NCBI GenBank assembly: GCA_027365835.1
Contig: DAHXLU010000107.1
Span: 1 to 32,056 of the forward strand
From: JAJZMA01 sp021850405
Lineage (GTDB): Bacteria > Chloroflexota > Dormibacteria > Aeolococcales > Aeolococcaceae
Direction: 5' to 3'
Length of the DNA stretch: 32,056 nucleotides
This document shows, piece by piece, positions 24,512 to 31,997 of this stretch. The notes beneath the pieces are model-generated. The model saw nothing but the letters and a program-made list of their open reading frames with translations, made no database searches and was not told the origin of the DNA. Each line of letters opens with the position of its first letter. Position 1 is the first letter of the stretch. The position numbers were made by a program, and so were the translations under genes.

Positions 24512-24750
24512 ACCGCAAAGTGGGGCGGGGGCATTCTCCGGGGCTTCTGGTAGGCTGGATTCTGGGGCTTGTGATGGGGACTGGCGGCATGGGTGGAATC
24601 TACAGTGCGCTGACCACCGCCCACTGGGCAGGCCTTCCTGTTGCAGCTGGTCTCTTCCTGGTCGGTCTGTATATTTCGGGAACAGTGGTTGCGAGAGCCA
24701 GGGCGGCCTATCGCGAGCAGCAGGCCCAGTCCGGGGCGCATCGGGGCTAA
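24508..24750 (+). CDS. 80-residue small membrane protein of the cytochrome b operon
   Basis: A hypothetical protein with two predicted membrane helices: Gly-rich GLLVGWILGLVMGTGGMGG with the following residues (about 12-36), and PVAAGLFLVGLYISGTVVA (about 44-62). A charged C-terminal tail (RARAAYREQQ) follows. Its ATG overlaps the preceding stop as ATGA, so it is translationally coupled and very probably a subunit or assembly factor of the same complex. No family recognised. Confidence 0.65.
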   Translation: MNRKVGRGHSPGLLVGWILGLVMGTGGMGGIYSALTTAHWAGLPVAAGLFLVGLYISGTVVARARAAYREQQAQSGAHRG

Positions 24751-24863
24751 CCCGCGGCAGTTAGCCACAGGCTGCGTGCCCTGGCCCGGTCATTGCTGAG
24801 AAAGGTGTTTGTGCCTGACAGCGAGGGAGGAAGGCCAGCGCCCAGGTGCGCAGCCAGTTTTGC

Positions 24864-25805
24864 CTAGCTGGCGCCAGCGGCCCAGGCTGTTTCTATGTGC
24901 AGGGCCACCTGACGCAGGGTGAGGCGTACCGAAGCCCTTGCAATCTTCTCAGCGATCTCGGCTGCACCGTCTTCGGCTTTGGTGTGGGGACGGTAGTGTC
25001 CCTGGATACGGATTTCACTCTCCCCTTCGCCTCCAGAAAGAATCACCAGAGTGCCCTCAAAGCGCGAGGCTATCCCTCCAGGGGCAGAGACATCCCAGAT
25101 AAGCGAAAAGCTTGCCGGGTCGCTCTCCAGGGGGGTACATGTGGTTGAGGCAATGGTCCGGATTTTTCTCTCTTCGGAAGAGAGTGTGCTTCCCTCCAGC
25201 TCCTGGCGGAGCCGTTCAGCTTCATCACAGGCTGCGCGTACACTGCGTGACAGCCATTTCTCCGGATCCTCGAACCGTGCCCGTACATAGTCTGGTGGGA
25301 CTGGCACCGAAACCCGGTCTTCGATCGCCAGCAATGGGCTTCCGTGCCGGTGACTGTCTGTGGGAGGAAGGTACGCACCACGCTCGAGCGCTATGTCCCT
25401 TTCCACCAGCCAGGAGAGATTGGTTGCCGAAAGGGTTGTTCGCAGTGCAGCGGTAGCAGCCCCCCAGGTCTCGTGTAGGGGACAGACTGCCTCCCAGCGA
25501 CAGGGGCCATCTCCCAGGGCACAGCGCTCGGAGCGCAAGGGGCCCTCGCCAGCCTCGACGACCTCAAGCAGCGTAATCTCGGAGGGGTTCCGGCTGAGCC
25601 GGTAGCCACCGTCCTTGCCGGCTCGAGATACCGCCAGGCCCGCGCGCACCAGTTCGGACAGTATCTGGGACGCAAAGGTCTGGGGGACTGCCATCTCGGC
25701 AACTACCTCCCGGATCTTGCGGTATGAGCCGCTGTCGTAGGCTCGGCCCAGGCTGAGTGCTGACCGGACGACGTAGTCGCCTCGTTTTGAGAGTGTCATG
25801 TTCAT
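24864..25805 (-). CDS. Rrf2-family Fe-S transcriptional regulator fused to an SRPBCC-like domain
   Basis: A 313-residue protein. Residues 1-130 are an Rrf2/IscR/NsrR winged-helix regulator: LSKRGDYVVRSALSLG opening helix, TFASQILSELVRAGLAVSRAGKDGGYRLSR recognition and wing, and three Cys (95, 102, 108) in RCALGDGPCRWEAVCPLH spaced like NsrR/RsrR Fe-S ligands. It therefore probably senses nitric oxide, redox state or Fe-S status. Normal Rrf2 proteins end near 150-165 residues. Here about 150 more follow, beginning IEDRVSVPVPPDYVRARFEDPEKWL, which looks like an SRPBCC/CoxG-type ligand-binding fold. ATG 25805 (MNMTLS) or 25799 is the start; the TTG at 25823 lies upstream of the predicted -10. 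It is divergent from the polyferredoxin operon, its likely target. Confidence 0.85.
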   Translation of the reverse strand: MNMTLSKRGDYVVRSALSLGRAYDSGSYRKIREVVAEMAVPQTFASQILSELVRAGLAVSRAGKDGGYRLSRNPSEITLLEVVEAGEGPLRSERCALGDGPCRWEAVCPLHETWGAATAALRTTLSATNLSWLVERDIALERGAYLPPTDSHRHGSPLLAIEDRVSVPVPPDYVRARFEDPEKWLSRSVRAACDEAERLRQELEGSTLSSEERKIRTIASTTCTPLESDPASFSLIWDVSAPGGIASRFEGTLVILSGGEGESEIRIQGHYRPHTKAEDGAAEIAEKIARASVRLTLRQVALHIETAWAAGAS

Positions 25806-25812
25806 GGTTATA

Positions 25813-25841
25813 AGTATAGCCAACTACTTGACATGGTGCAA
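25813..25841 (-). promoter_or_regulatory. Promoter of the Rrf2 regulator gene
   Basis: On the minus strand TTGCAC (-35; plus positions 25836-25841), a 17-base spacer and TATACT (-10; plus positions 25813-25818). Transcription would begin near 25806, at or within a base or so of the ATG at 25805, implying a leaderless or nearly leaderless message. Confidence 0.6.
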
Positions 25842-25874
25842 TGAACTATGCGAATATTAACAACGTTAAGTTGT
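25828..25874 (+). promoter_or_regulatory. Promoter and possible Rrf2 operator of the polyferredoxin operon
   Basis: A consensus -35 TTGACA (25828-25833) lies inside the divergent promoter. The best -10 at 18 bases is the weak GAATAT (25852-25857). Just downstream is the perfect dyad ACAAC-GTTAA-GTTGT (25860-25874), well placed to block initiation. This arrangement suits a repressed or activator-dependent promoter controlled by the neighbouring Rrf2 protein. Confidence 0.5.
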
Positions 25875-25895
25875 CAACCACATGTTGGAGCGGCT

Positions 25896-27473
25896 ATGGC
25901 AGTACAGCAACCATCCGAGGCAGCAACGCCACCCATACCTCCACAGTTTCAGGGTCTGGTGCGTGCCATACATCTGAATCCGCCCAGGACAGAGAAGATA
26001 GAGAGCAGGTTTGCCCCAACGGACCTGCCGTCCGGCTGGGACATAGCCAGACACCCCAGAGTCGCCCGGCTACTTCGCAGCAGGAAGTTCCAGTTCATGC
26101 TCATCCTGCCCAACCAGATTATTTTCTGGCTGGTCATTTTCGTGGGGCTCCTGGGTACAGCTATACCCGGCCTGAACTTTGGGGCTGCCATCACCTGGTA
26201 TGTGTGGTTCTGCCTTGTGTTTGTCATGATGGTGGTCGTCGGGCGGGCATGGTGCGTGATGTGCCCTTTCGGGGGGTTTGGAGAATGGATCCAGCGGCTC
26301 ACCTTCTGGGGCCGCCATCCGCGTAGCCTGACGCTTGGCCTCAAGATGCCAGAGAAGGTTGGCCAGTATGGGTTTCTCCTGTCGGTCGTATCCTTTCTGA
26401 TACTTACCTGGATTGAGGAGTTTTTTAATATTGCTGGGTTTGGGCCCGGCAGTGCAGCTGCGACAGGCATCATGGTACTTGGGATTGTAACTACCGCTCT
26501 CCTCTTTTTCCTGGTGTTTGAGCGCCGCACATTCTGCCGCTACATATGCCCGCTTTCATCCCTGATAGGGACTGTAGGAGCAATGGGGTCTGTGGCTGGG
26601 TTCAGGACCAGGGACCGGGAAGTATGCCTCTCCTGTACCACCAAGGACTGCATGCGCGGTGGCGTCGAAGGATACGGATGCCCCTGGTATACCTGGCCCG
26701 GGAGCGCAGATTCCAACCTTGCGTGTGGGCTCTGCAGTGAGTGTTACAAGGCATGCCCCTCCGACAATATAGGCCTCTTTCTCCAGAAGCCACTCACCTC
26801 GGTTATCTCACCGGTGCGGCGGCGCGCAGACGTTGCCTGGGCGGTGGCAATACTGTGGGGACTCGTCCTTTTCCAGCAACTGAACGTACTCGGAGCGTAT
26901 CTCTGGCTGGACAACAACCTGAACCGGATTATGCACTGGCCGGGGTATCCAAACCCGGTTGACTACACGGCAATTATCGCGCTCATTGCAGTGCTGATGG
27001 CAGGGATTATATGGGTATTTTCCAGGCTGCTTGCCAGGAAGGACCTGGTGGTTCCAGTCCAGGGGACATCATTTGTGGACCGGATGAGCAAGTTTCGCGC
27101 CTTCTTCATCCCCCTGATGTACGGAATCATACCGATAGTAGGAGCCGACTACTTCGCCAGGCAACTTCCCAAGTTTTTCAAGCACGCAACCAGGGTGATT
27201 CCCTCGGTGGGGCATCTGGTTGGGGCAGGCTCCACTTCGTCCCCGCTCTATACGGTTCGCATATTGTCCAATACACAGATTATCTGGGTTCAGGTTGCTG
27301 TGATTGCTCTTGGGACACTGGCCTCCATCTGGGCGATATGGAAAATTACGGGCAGGGATATGGCTCCTCTCACGCGCTCCCTTGCTGGGATGCGTATTGC
27401 AGGGGTTAGCCTCGCTACTGCCTGCGGGCTCGTGGCGGGAATCATGTACGTTGTCATGAACGCGGCCTCATAA
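25896..27473 (+). CDS. Membrane polyferredoxin, NapH/NosR/CcoG-like
   Basis: A 525-residue membrane protein with about nine hydrophobic segments. The NapH/NosR-type paired motifs are present at the ends of helices: CVMCPFGGFGEW (Cys120, Cys123) and CRYICPLSSLIG (Cys214, Cys218). A cytoplasmic Cys-rich section follows, with CLSCTTKDC, GYGCPW and the ferredoxin motif CGLCSECYKACP, enough for about two 4Fe-4S clusters. Four or more helices after it are not found in short NapH proteins. Such proteins pass electrons between quinol and soluble carriers across the membrane. ATG 25896 has GGAG six bases upstream; a start at 25848 would lie inside the promoter. The next gene begins 13 bases after the stop. 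Confidence 0.85.
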   Translation: MAVQQPSEAATPPIPPQFQGLVRAIHLNPPRTEKIESRFAPTDLPSGWDIARHPRVARLLRSRKFQFMLILPNQIIFWLVIFVGLLGTAIPGLNFGAAITWYVWFCLVFVMMVVVGRAWCVMCPFGGFGEWIQRLTFWGRHPRSLTLGLKMPEKVGQYGFLLSVVSFLILTWIEEFFNIAGFGPGSAAATGIMVLGIVTTALLFFLVFERRTFCRYICPLSSLIGTVGAMGSVAGFRTRDREVCLSCTTKDCMRGGVEGYGCPWYTWPGSADSNLACGLCSECYKACPSDNIGLFLQKPLTSVISPVRRRADVAWAVAILWGLVLFQQLNVLGAYLWLDNNLNRIMHWPGYPNPVDYTAIIALIAVLMAGIIWVFSRLLARKDLVVPVQGTSFVDRMSKFRAFFIPLMYGIIPIVGADYFARQLPKFFKHATRVIPSVGHLVGAGSTSSPLYTVRILSNTQIIWVQVAVIALGTLASIWAIWKITGRDMAPLTRSLAGMRIAGVSLATACGLVAGIMYVVMNAAS

Positions 27474-27486
27474 GGAGATACAGGTA

Positions 27487-29688
27487 ATGAGCGTTACACA
27501 GGAAGAGCTGATCCAGGATTCCAATCAATCGCTCCTGGTACAGGTTATCTCTGACCGGTGCGCCGGATGTCAGGAGTGTGTCGTCCGCTGCCCAACCGGG
27601 GCACTGTCGATGAATCCGGCCACCTGGACCGCGGTAGCTGACAATGCACTTTGCGTTGGATGCAGGCAATGCGTGCGCACGTGTCCTTTCTCGGCAATCA
27701 CGGTAAAGGGACCGCTGGCGACAGCGCCACGGCTGACGCTGGAAGTGCGTCCTCCCGCCACACTTCGGGGTGATCTGACCGAGACCCGTCCTGGAATTTC
27801 ATCGTGGCCCGCAGCGCTGGCAGAGGCATCCCGCTGCCTTACCTGCCCGGATCCCACCTGTGTGAGGGGCTGCCCGACGCACAATGATATCCCGGCGTTC
27901 ATAGCAGCCATACGGAATGCGGACCTGGACGAGGCTCACCAGGTCCTCTCCCGCACGTCGTGCCTGCCAGATGTCTGTTCACGCGTCTGTGACCAGGCGG
28001 TCCAGTGTGAGGGTGCCTGCACGTGGTCGCTTGCCGGAGGCACCCCTGTGGCGATAGGGGCCCTGGAAAGATTTGTTGCCGACAATGCCCCGACTCCAGC
28101 ACCCGCGCAAAAGTCTGGCAGTAGAACGGAGCTTGACGTAGCCATTGTCGGATCTGGGCCAGCCGCTATTGGGGCCGCATGGAGACTGGTGGAGGCTGGT
28201 GCGAAAGTTACGGTATTTGAAAAAGACAGGTTTCCTGGCGGTCTTCTGCGCAGCGGTATTCCCGATTTCACACTGCCTCAGGCAGTTGCAAGGCGTCCAT
28301 GGGAGGCACTGATAGCAGCTGGTGTTGAGCTTAAGTGTGAGCACGGCGTTTCGGCGGATGAGATCATGGAGCTTCCCAAAAGGTTTGATGCTGTGCTGCT
28401 TGCCCATGGGGCTGGGCTTCCTCTGCGTCTGCCTGTAAAGGGTGCAGACCTGGATGGTGTCTGGGATGCGTCCCGCTTTCTGGAGGAGGGCCGGAATGCG
28501 CTCGTAGAGAAAAAGCCTCTGCCCGTGCTCGCTCCCGCGCCATCTGCGGACGCTCCCACACCAACCCAGCCGCCCACCGTCCTGGTGATTGGCGGTGGCA
28601 ATACCGCCATGGACACAGCCAGGATTGCACGGAGGCTCGGGGCAAACGCAATCTGTGTTGACTGGCTGGATCGCAAGTTTGCGCCGGTCCGTCCGGATGA
28701 GCTGGAGGAGGCTGAACGGGAAGGGGTTGAGGTTCGCTTTTCCACAACGGTGGAGCGCATAGAGGGTTTTGGTGGTCGCGTACAGCGGGTTTTGCTGGCA
28801 CGAACGGAGCAGCGGCGCCCGGATCGCCTGCCAAAAGTGCTGAATCAGGAGCCAGTGCCTGTAGATGTCACACTCGTGGTGATGGCAATGGGCTACCGCG
28901 TTGAGCCTGGAATTTCGGCCAAACTGCCTGGTGTTCCTGTTGCAAGGCGTCAGTCAGGGCTGGTAGACCGCCGTTGGCAGGGGAGTGGAATCATGGCAGC
29001 AGGGTCGCCGCAGTTTGCCCGGCACCAGCCTGTGGGGCAGCTCTCGCTGGGTCGTGATGTTGCGAGAAACCGGGCCGCCTTTGCGCTTTCAGAGCGGATA
29101 TGGGTTGCCGGCGATGCTCTTGTTGGGCCCTCCACAGTGGTTGAGGCTATGGCGCAGGGAAGGTGTGCAGCTGACGCCATCATCGCTCACCAGCCCTCGG
29201 TCAAGGCTGTGCGCAAGGGGGCGGCGGAAGGAAACGTTCTGGTGACCTATGAGAGCCGGGGAGGCAATACCAGAAGTATTGCGGAGAAGGTTGCATCCAT
29301 CATCACCGGTACTGGTGCCACTACAACAGTCCTGCCAATCCGTGATGTGACAGTAGAGCAGATGGCTGCAGCAGACCTTGTTGTGCTTGGTACCTGGGTT
29401 GAGGGCATGGTTATTGCGAGAGTTGCGCCGGCAAAGGCTGCGACGGCATGGATACGTGCCTTGCCTCACATGGAAGGCAAGAAATTTGGCCTCTTTTGCA
29501 CCTATGGTGTAGCCCCCAGGGATGCTCTTTCCGCTATGGCCGGCATGGTCGAGCAGTGTGGCGCAGAAGTTGTGGCACAGGCGAGTTTTCATCCCCGGCG
29601 GTGCAAGGACGCGGAGCTGGAGAGTTTTGCGGAAAAGCTGGTGTCTTCCACGTTCGCGCCAAAGGATACCGGTGCCAGAAAAGGGTAA
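27487..29688 (+). CDS. Ferredoxin / GltD-like NAD(P)H oxidoreductase / flavodoxin triple fusion
   Basis: A 733-residue soluble redox protein with three modules. Residues 20-75 are a two-cluster ferredoxin (Cys25, 28, 31, 35 and Cys56, 59, 62, 66; CPTGAL and CPFSAI). Residues about 100-570 match glutamate synthase small-subunit-like oxidoreductases: Cys-rich CLTCPDPTCVRGCPTHNDIP for further 4Fe-4S clusters, the FAD motif AIVGSGPAAIGAAWRLVEAG near 218, the NAD(P)H motif VLVIGGGNTAMDTARIARRL near 366, and VAGDALVGPSTVVEAMAQG. Residues about 583-725 are a flavodoxin-like domain (VTYESRGGNTRSIAEKVASI). It probably moves electrons between NAD(P)H, FAD, Fe-S clusters and FMN, with the upstream membrane polyferredoxin as natural partner. 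There is no GltB-type large subunit nearby. The downstream gene overlaps its end by 17 bases. Confidence 0.88.
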   Translation: MSVTQEELIQDSNQSLLVQVISDRCAGCQECVVRCPTGALSMNPATWTAVADNALCVGCRQCVRTCPFSAITVKGPLATAPRLTLEVRPPATLRGDLTETRPGISSWPAALAEASRCLTCPDPTCVRGCPTHNDIPAFIAAIRNADLDEAHQVLSRTSCLPDVCSRVCDQAVQCEGACTWSLAGGTPVAIGALERFVADNAPTPAPAQKSGSRTELDVAIVGSGPAAIGAAWRLVEAGAKVTVFEKDRFPGGLLRSGIPDFTLPQAVARRPWEALIAAGVELKCEHGVSADEIMELPKRFDAVLLAHGAGLPLRLPVKGADLDGVWDASRFLEEGRNALVEKKPLPVLAPAPSADAPTPTQPPTVLVIGGGNTAMDTARIARRLGANAICVDWLDRKFAPVRPDELEEAEREGVEVRFSTTVERIEGFGGRVQRVLLARTEQRRPDRLPKVLNQEPVPVDVTLVVMAMGYRVEPGISAKLPGVPVARRQSGLVDRRWQGSGIMAAGSPQFARHQPVGQLSLGRDVARNRAAFALSERIWVAGDALVGPSTVVEAMAQGRCAADAIIAHQPSVKAVRKGAAEGNVLVTYESRGGNTRSIAEKVASIITGTGATTTVLPIRDVTVEQMAAADLVVLGTWVEGMVIARVAPAKAATAWIRALPHMEGKKFGLFCTYGVAPRDALSAMAGMVEQCGAEVVAQASFHPRRCKDAELESFAEKLVSSTFAPKDTGARKG

Positions 29689-31132
29689 CGGTGCAGGTGA
29701 ACCGCAGCATCCCTGGTTGATACAGGGGGGTATGGGAGTTGCCATCTCGGGATGGCGTCTGGCAAGAGCAGTGTCTTCCCAGGGCCATCTTGGCGTAGTA
29801 TCTGGTACCGGTATCGATACGGTCTTTGTTCGCAGGCTTCATGACTTTGGCGTTGATCCGGAGCTTGAACAGGTACTTGCCGGGTTTCCAGTTCCTTCGG
29901 TTGTAGAGCGGGTTCTGGAACGGTATGGGAAGCATGACCCCGGCAGAGGCACCCCTTACAGGTGTATCAGTATGCCGGGTCACCATCAGAGTGTTTTTGC
30001 CCAGGACCTTCTCGTGCTTGCGACCTACACCGAGGTTGCACTCGCCAGGCTGCACCACACGGGGTCAGTTGGCATCAATCTTCTTACCAAGATTGAGCTG
30101 CCGACAGTTCCCAGTCTTTTTGGAGCGATGCTGGCAGGTGTCGACTATGTGATCATGGGCGCTGGCATTCCCCGTCATATACCTGGAATCCTTGATGAGC
30201 TCGCCCATGGAAGGACCGTACCAATCGAGCTTACGGTGTCTGGGCGGGATCCGGGGACGCCACTGCCCCGGATGGAGTTTAACCCGGAGCGGTTTATCGT
30301 GGGAGCCCCTCCCCGGCGTCCATTCTTCCTGGCGATAGTCTCTTCGAATGCACTGGCGACAGCACTGGTGCGCAAGAGCACTGGAAAGGTAGACGGATTT
30401 GTTGTGGAAGCTCCCATTGCCGGTGGCCATAATGCACCCCCAAGGGGAGAGATGCGGCTGGATGCGAGCGGCAGCCCTGTGTATGGAGAGCGCGATGCTG
30501 TGGACCTTGAGGCTCTCAGGCGGCTGGGGCTGCCGTTCTGGCTGGCTGGGGGGATTACCTCTGCAAGCGATGTGGAGAAGGCGGTGGCGGGGGGTGCTAC
30601 GGGCGTGCAGGTTGGTACTCTCTTTGCCTTCTGTCGTGAGTCCGGGATGGAGGAGGGGCTCAAGGCGCAGACGATTGCAGGCTGCATGGAAAAGACCGAC
30701 ATGGTGTCCACGTCACCCCGTGCCTCTTCCACTGGGTACCCGTTTAAGGTAGCCAGGGTAAAAGGCACCTTATGGGAGACGTCGATCTATGAGGAACGCA
30801 CGCGCAAGTGTGATCTTGGTTACCTGAGGGAGGCGTATCTGAAGGAGGATGGGAAGCTCGGGTATCGCTGCGCTGCGGAGCCAGAAGACCAGTATGTCTC
30901 CAAGGGGGGCAGTATCGAGGATACGGCTGGGCGAATGTGTATCTGTAACGGCCTTATGGCTACAGCTGGAATGGGTCAGCTGCGTGCACACCACCGGCGG
31001 GAGCCCGCTGTTGTCACCGCGGGAGACTCCATTGGAGCAATCCTCAAACTCAGGGAACTGTACGGTGACTATTCAGCCGCCGATGTCATCGCCTATCTGG
31101 CCCAGCGCGGCGGCAGAGCTGCAGCGGGTTGA
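29672..31132 (+). CDS. Nitronate monooxygenase-like (2-nitropropane dioxygenase/PfaD-type) flavoprotein
   Basis: A 486-residue FMN TIM-barrel protein. The N-terminus HPWLIQGGMGVAISGWRLAR is the family's phosphate-loop start. AGGHNAPPRGEMRL near residue 250 and GGITSASDVEKAVAGGATGVQVGT carry the FMN-binding glycines. It is longer than classic nitronate monooxygenases (320-380) because of inserts and a Cys-containing C-terminal third (RKCDLGYLREAY, YRCAAE, CICNGL), as in PfaD and related enoyl-reductase-like proteins. The open frame extends to 29522, but GTG 29672, with AAAGGA six bases upstream, starts just ahead of the fold and overlaps the previous gene by 17 bases. In this operon it may receive electrons rather than oxidise nitronates; the substrate is unknown. 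Confidence 0.85.
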   Translation: MPEKGNGAGEPQHPWLIQGGMGVAISGWRLARAVSSQGHLGVVSGTGIDTVFVRRLHDFGVDPELEQVLAGFPVPSVVERVLERYGKHDPGRGTPYRCISMPGHHQSVFAQDLLVLATYTEVALARLHHTGSVGINLLTKIELPTVPSLFGAMLAGVDYVIMGAGIPRHIPGILDELAHGRTVPIELTVSGRDPGTPLPRMEFNPERFIVGAPPRRPFFLAIVSSNALATALVRKSTGKVDGFVVEAPIAGGHNAPPRGEMRLDASGSPVYGERDAVDLEALRRLGLPFWLAGGITSASDVEKAVAGGATGVQVGTLFAFCRESGMEEGLKAQTIAGCMEKTDMVSTSPRASSTGYPFKVARVKGTLWETSIYEERTRKCDLGYLREAYLKEDGKLGYRCAAEPEDQYVSKGGSIEDTAGRMCICNGLMATAGMGQLRAHHRREPAVVTAGDSIGAILKLRELYGDYSAADVIAYLAQRGGRAAAG

Positions 31133-31181
31133 CCGTTTCAGCTCCCCGATATGGTTCCTTCATAGTGGCAGTCATGGCGGT

Positions 31182-31219
31182 GGCGCCCCGGCGGATTCTA
31201 CCGCCAGCCTGGGGGCGCC
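31182..31219. terminator. Two-step G+C-rich hairpin after the oxidoreductase operon
   Basis: Outer arms GGCGCCCC (31182-31189) and GGGGCGCC (31212-31219) enclose inner arms GGCGG (31190-31194) and CCGCC (31201-31205). It begins 50 bases after the stop codon and lies between convergent genes. A T-poor run (TGGGATTAT) follows on the plus strand, so termination there may be partial. Confidence 0.45.
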
Positions 31220-31226
31220 TGGGATT

Positions 31227-31256
31227 ATAAAAAGAAAAGGGGATCCAGCTGCCCTT
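31227..31256 (-). terminator. Intrinsic terminator of the 84-residue membrane protein gene
   Basis: On the minus strand a stem AAGGG/CCCTT (plus 31252-31256 and 31237-31241) starts at the stop codon and is followed by TTTTCTTTTT-like sequence (plus 31227-31238). The stem is short but the U-tract is good. Confidence 0.4.
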
Positions 31257-31509
31257 AGGCGCCAGACATAGCCTTCACCATCTGGATAAGCAGGATAGCC
31301 CCTCCCCCCTTGGTGACCATCTCAATGAAGAAGGTTCCGGCGCTCTCCTTGTGATCCATCAGCTTGTTGATGCCGCTTATGGCAACTGCTATGGGCACTA
31401 TATATTGCGCGGCAGTAAGTATTGGTAGTACGAGGCCAGTGTCGATGCCCTTGCCAAAGGTTCCTGGCGTTACGATAGCGGCCATAGAAAACAGGGCCTG
31501 TGCAATCAT
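31255..31509 (-). CDS. Small VirB2/TrbC-like membrane protein
   Basis: An 84-residue hydrophobic protein. The N-terminus MIAQALFSMAAIVTPG resembles a short signal or first helix. Two longer helices follow, VLPILTAAQYIVPIAVAISGI and GGGAILLIQMVKAM, joined by a charged loop (NKLMDHKESAGTFFIEMVTK). This helix-polar loop-helix plan and size recall VirB2/TrbC pilins of type IV secretion, and also holins; the likeness is structural only. ATG 31509 has AGGGGA five bases upstream; an upstream start at 31545 adds only charged residues. It stands alone, with no other secretion genes in the window, and converges on the flavoprotein operon. Confidence 0.6.
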   Translation of the reverse strand: MIAQALFSMAAIVTPGTFGKGIDTGLVLPILTAAQYIVPIAVAISGINKLMDHKESAGTFFIEMVTKGGGAILLIQMVKAMSGA

Positions 31510-31619
31510 CTTGTCCCCTTTTATCGGTCTTTCGGGCTCGCGCACCCCTGTACAGCAGAGGTGCCTTACGCCAGGGTTGCGCCCTTCACTTTCAGGGCAC
31601 CGCAGCCTGGCGAGAGTTC

Positions 31620-31625
31620 ATTATA
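31620..31625 (-). promoter_or_regulatory. Consensus -10 box upstream of the 84-residue protein gene
   Basis: The minus strand reads CCTATAATGAAC here, a perfect TATAAT. No good -35 was found at 16-18 bases. It would give a leader of roughly 105 bases containing nested inverted repeats: GGTGCC/GGCACC at 31560-31565 and 31596-31601, and AGGG/CCCT at 31573-31576 and 31582-31585. These could form a regulatory 5' structure. Confidence 0.4.
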
Positions 31626-31962
31626 GGAAATTGGGCGCTTGAAGTGTGAGCGGCGTTATGCCGGACAGTGCTGCGGGAGCACTGGCGCAGACCGTGCCGG
31701 CCGGTATCTTCCTGGGCAGGGGTAAAGTGCGCACGACTTCTTATTAAATTCGCAATGTTTGGGAAGACCAGTCAGCCAACTGCCCGCTTGCCCACGTTTC
31801 TTTGGAACGGGGGCACCTGTGGGACGTAGGCCCAAAGTAGCGCAACTCCCGCGTTCGCCCTGCGAAGTGGCGGTCGATTCCAGCCTGGTCTGGCTGGTTG
31901 CGTACCCGAGGCCCGGAGTGAGGACTGTTCCGGATACATAAATATGTCCTGAACACACATTT

Positions 31963-31997
31963 GGGGCCTTCCCCACCCTGGAGGTGGAGAAGGCCCC
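31963..31997. terminator. 15-base-pair stem-loop near the right edge
   Basis: GGGGCCTTCCCCACC (31963-31977) pairs with GGTGGAGAAGGCCCC (31983-31997) with one mismatch and a five-base loop. No T-tract follows on the plus strand and only AAATGTGTGTT on the minus strand. It may terminate a gene entering from the right on the minus strand, or be part of a structured RNA. Confidence 0.4.

Noticed and set aside
25806..25823. TTG start at 25823 for the Rrf2 regulator
   Set aside because: It lies upstream of the predicted -10 box and would not be in the transcript.
29522..29671. Upstream extension of the nitronate-monooxygenase-like frame
   Set aside because: It lies within the flavodoxin-domain coding sequence and adds nonsense-like residues; GTG 29672 has a ribosome binding site.
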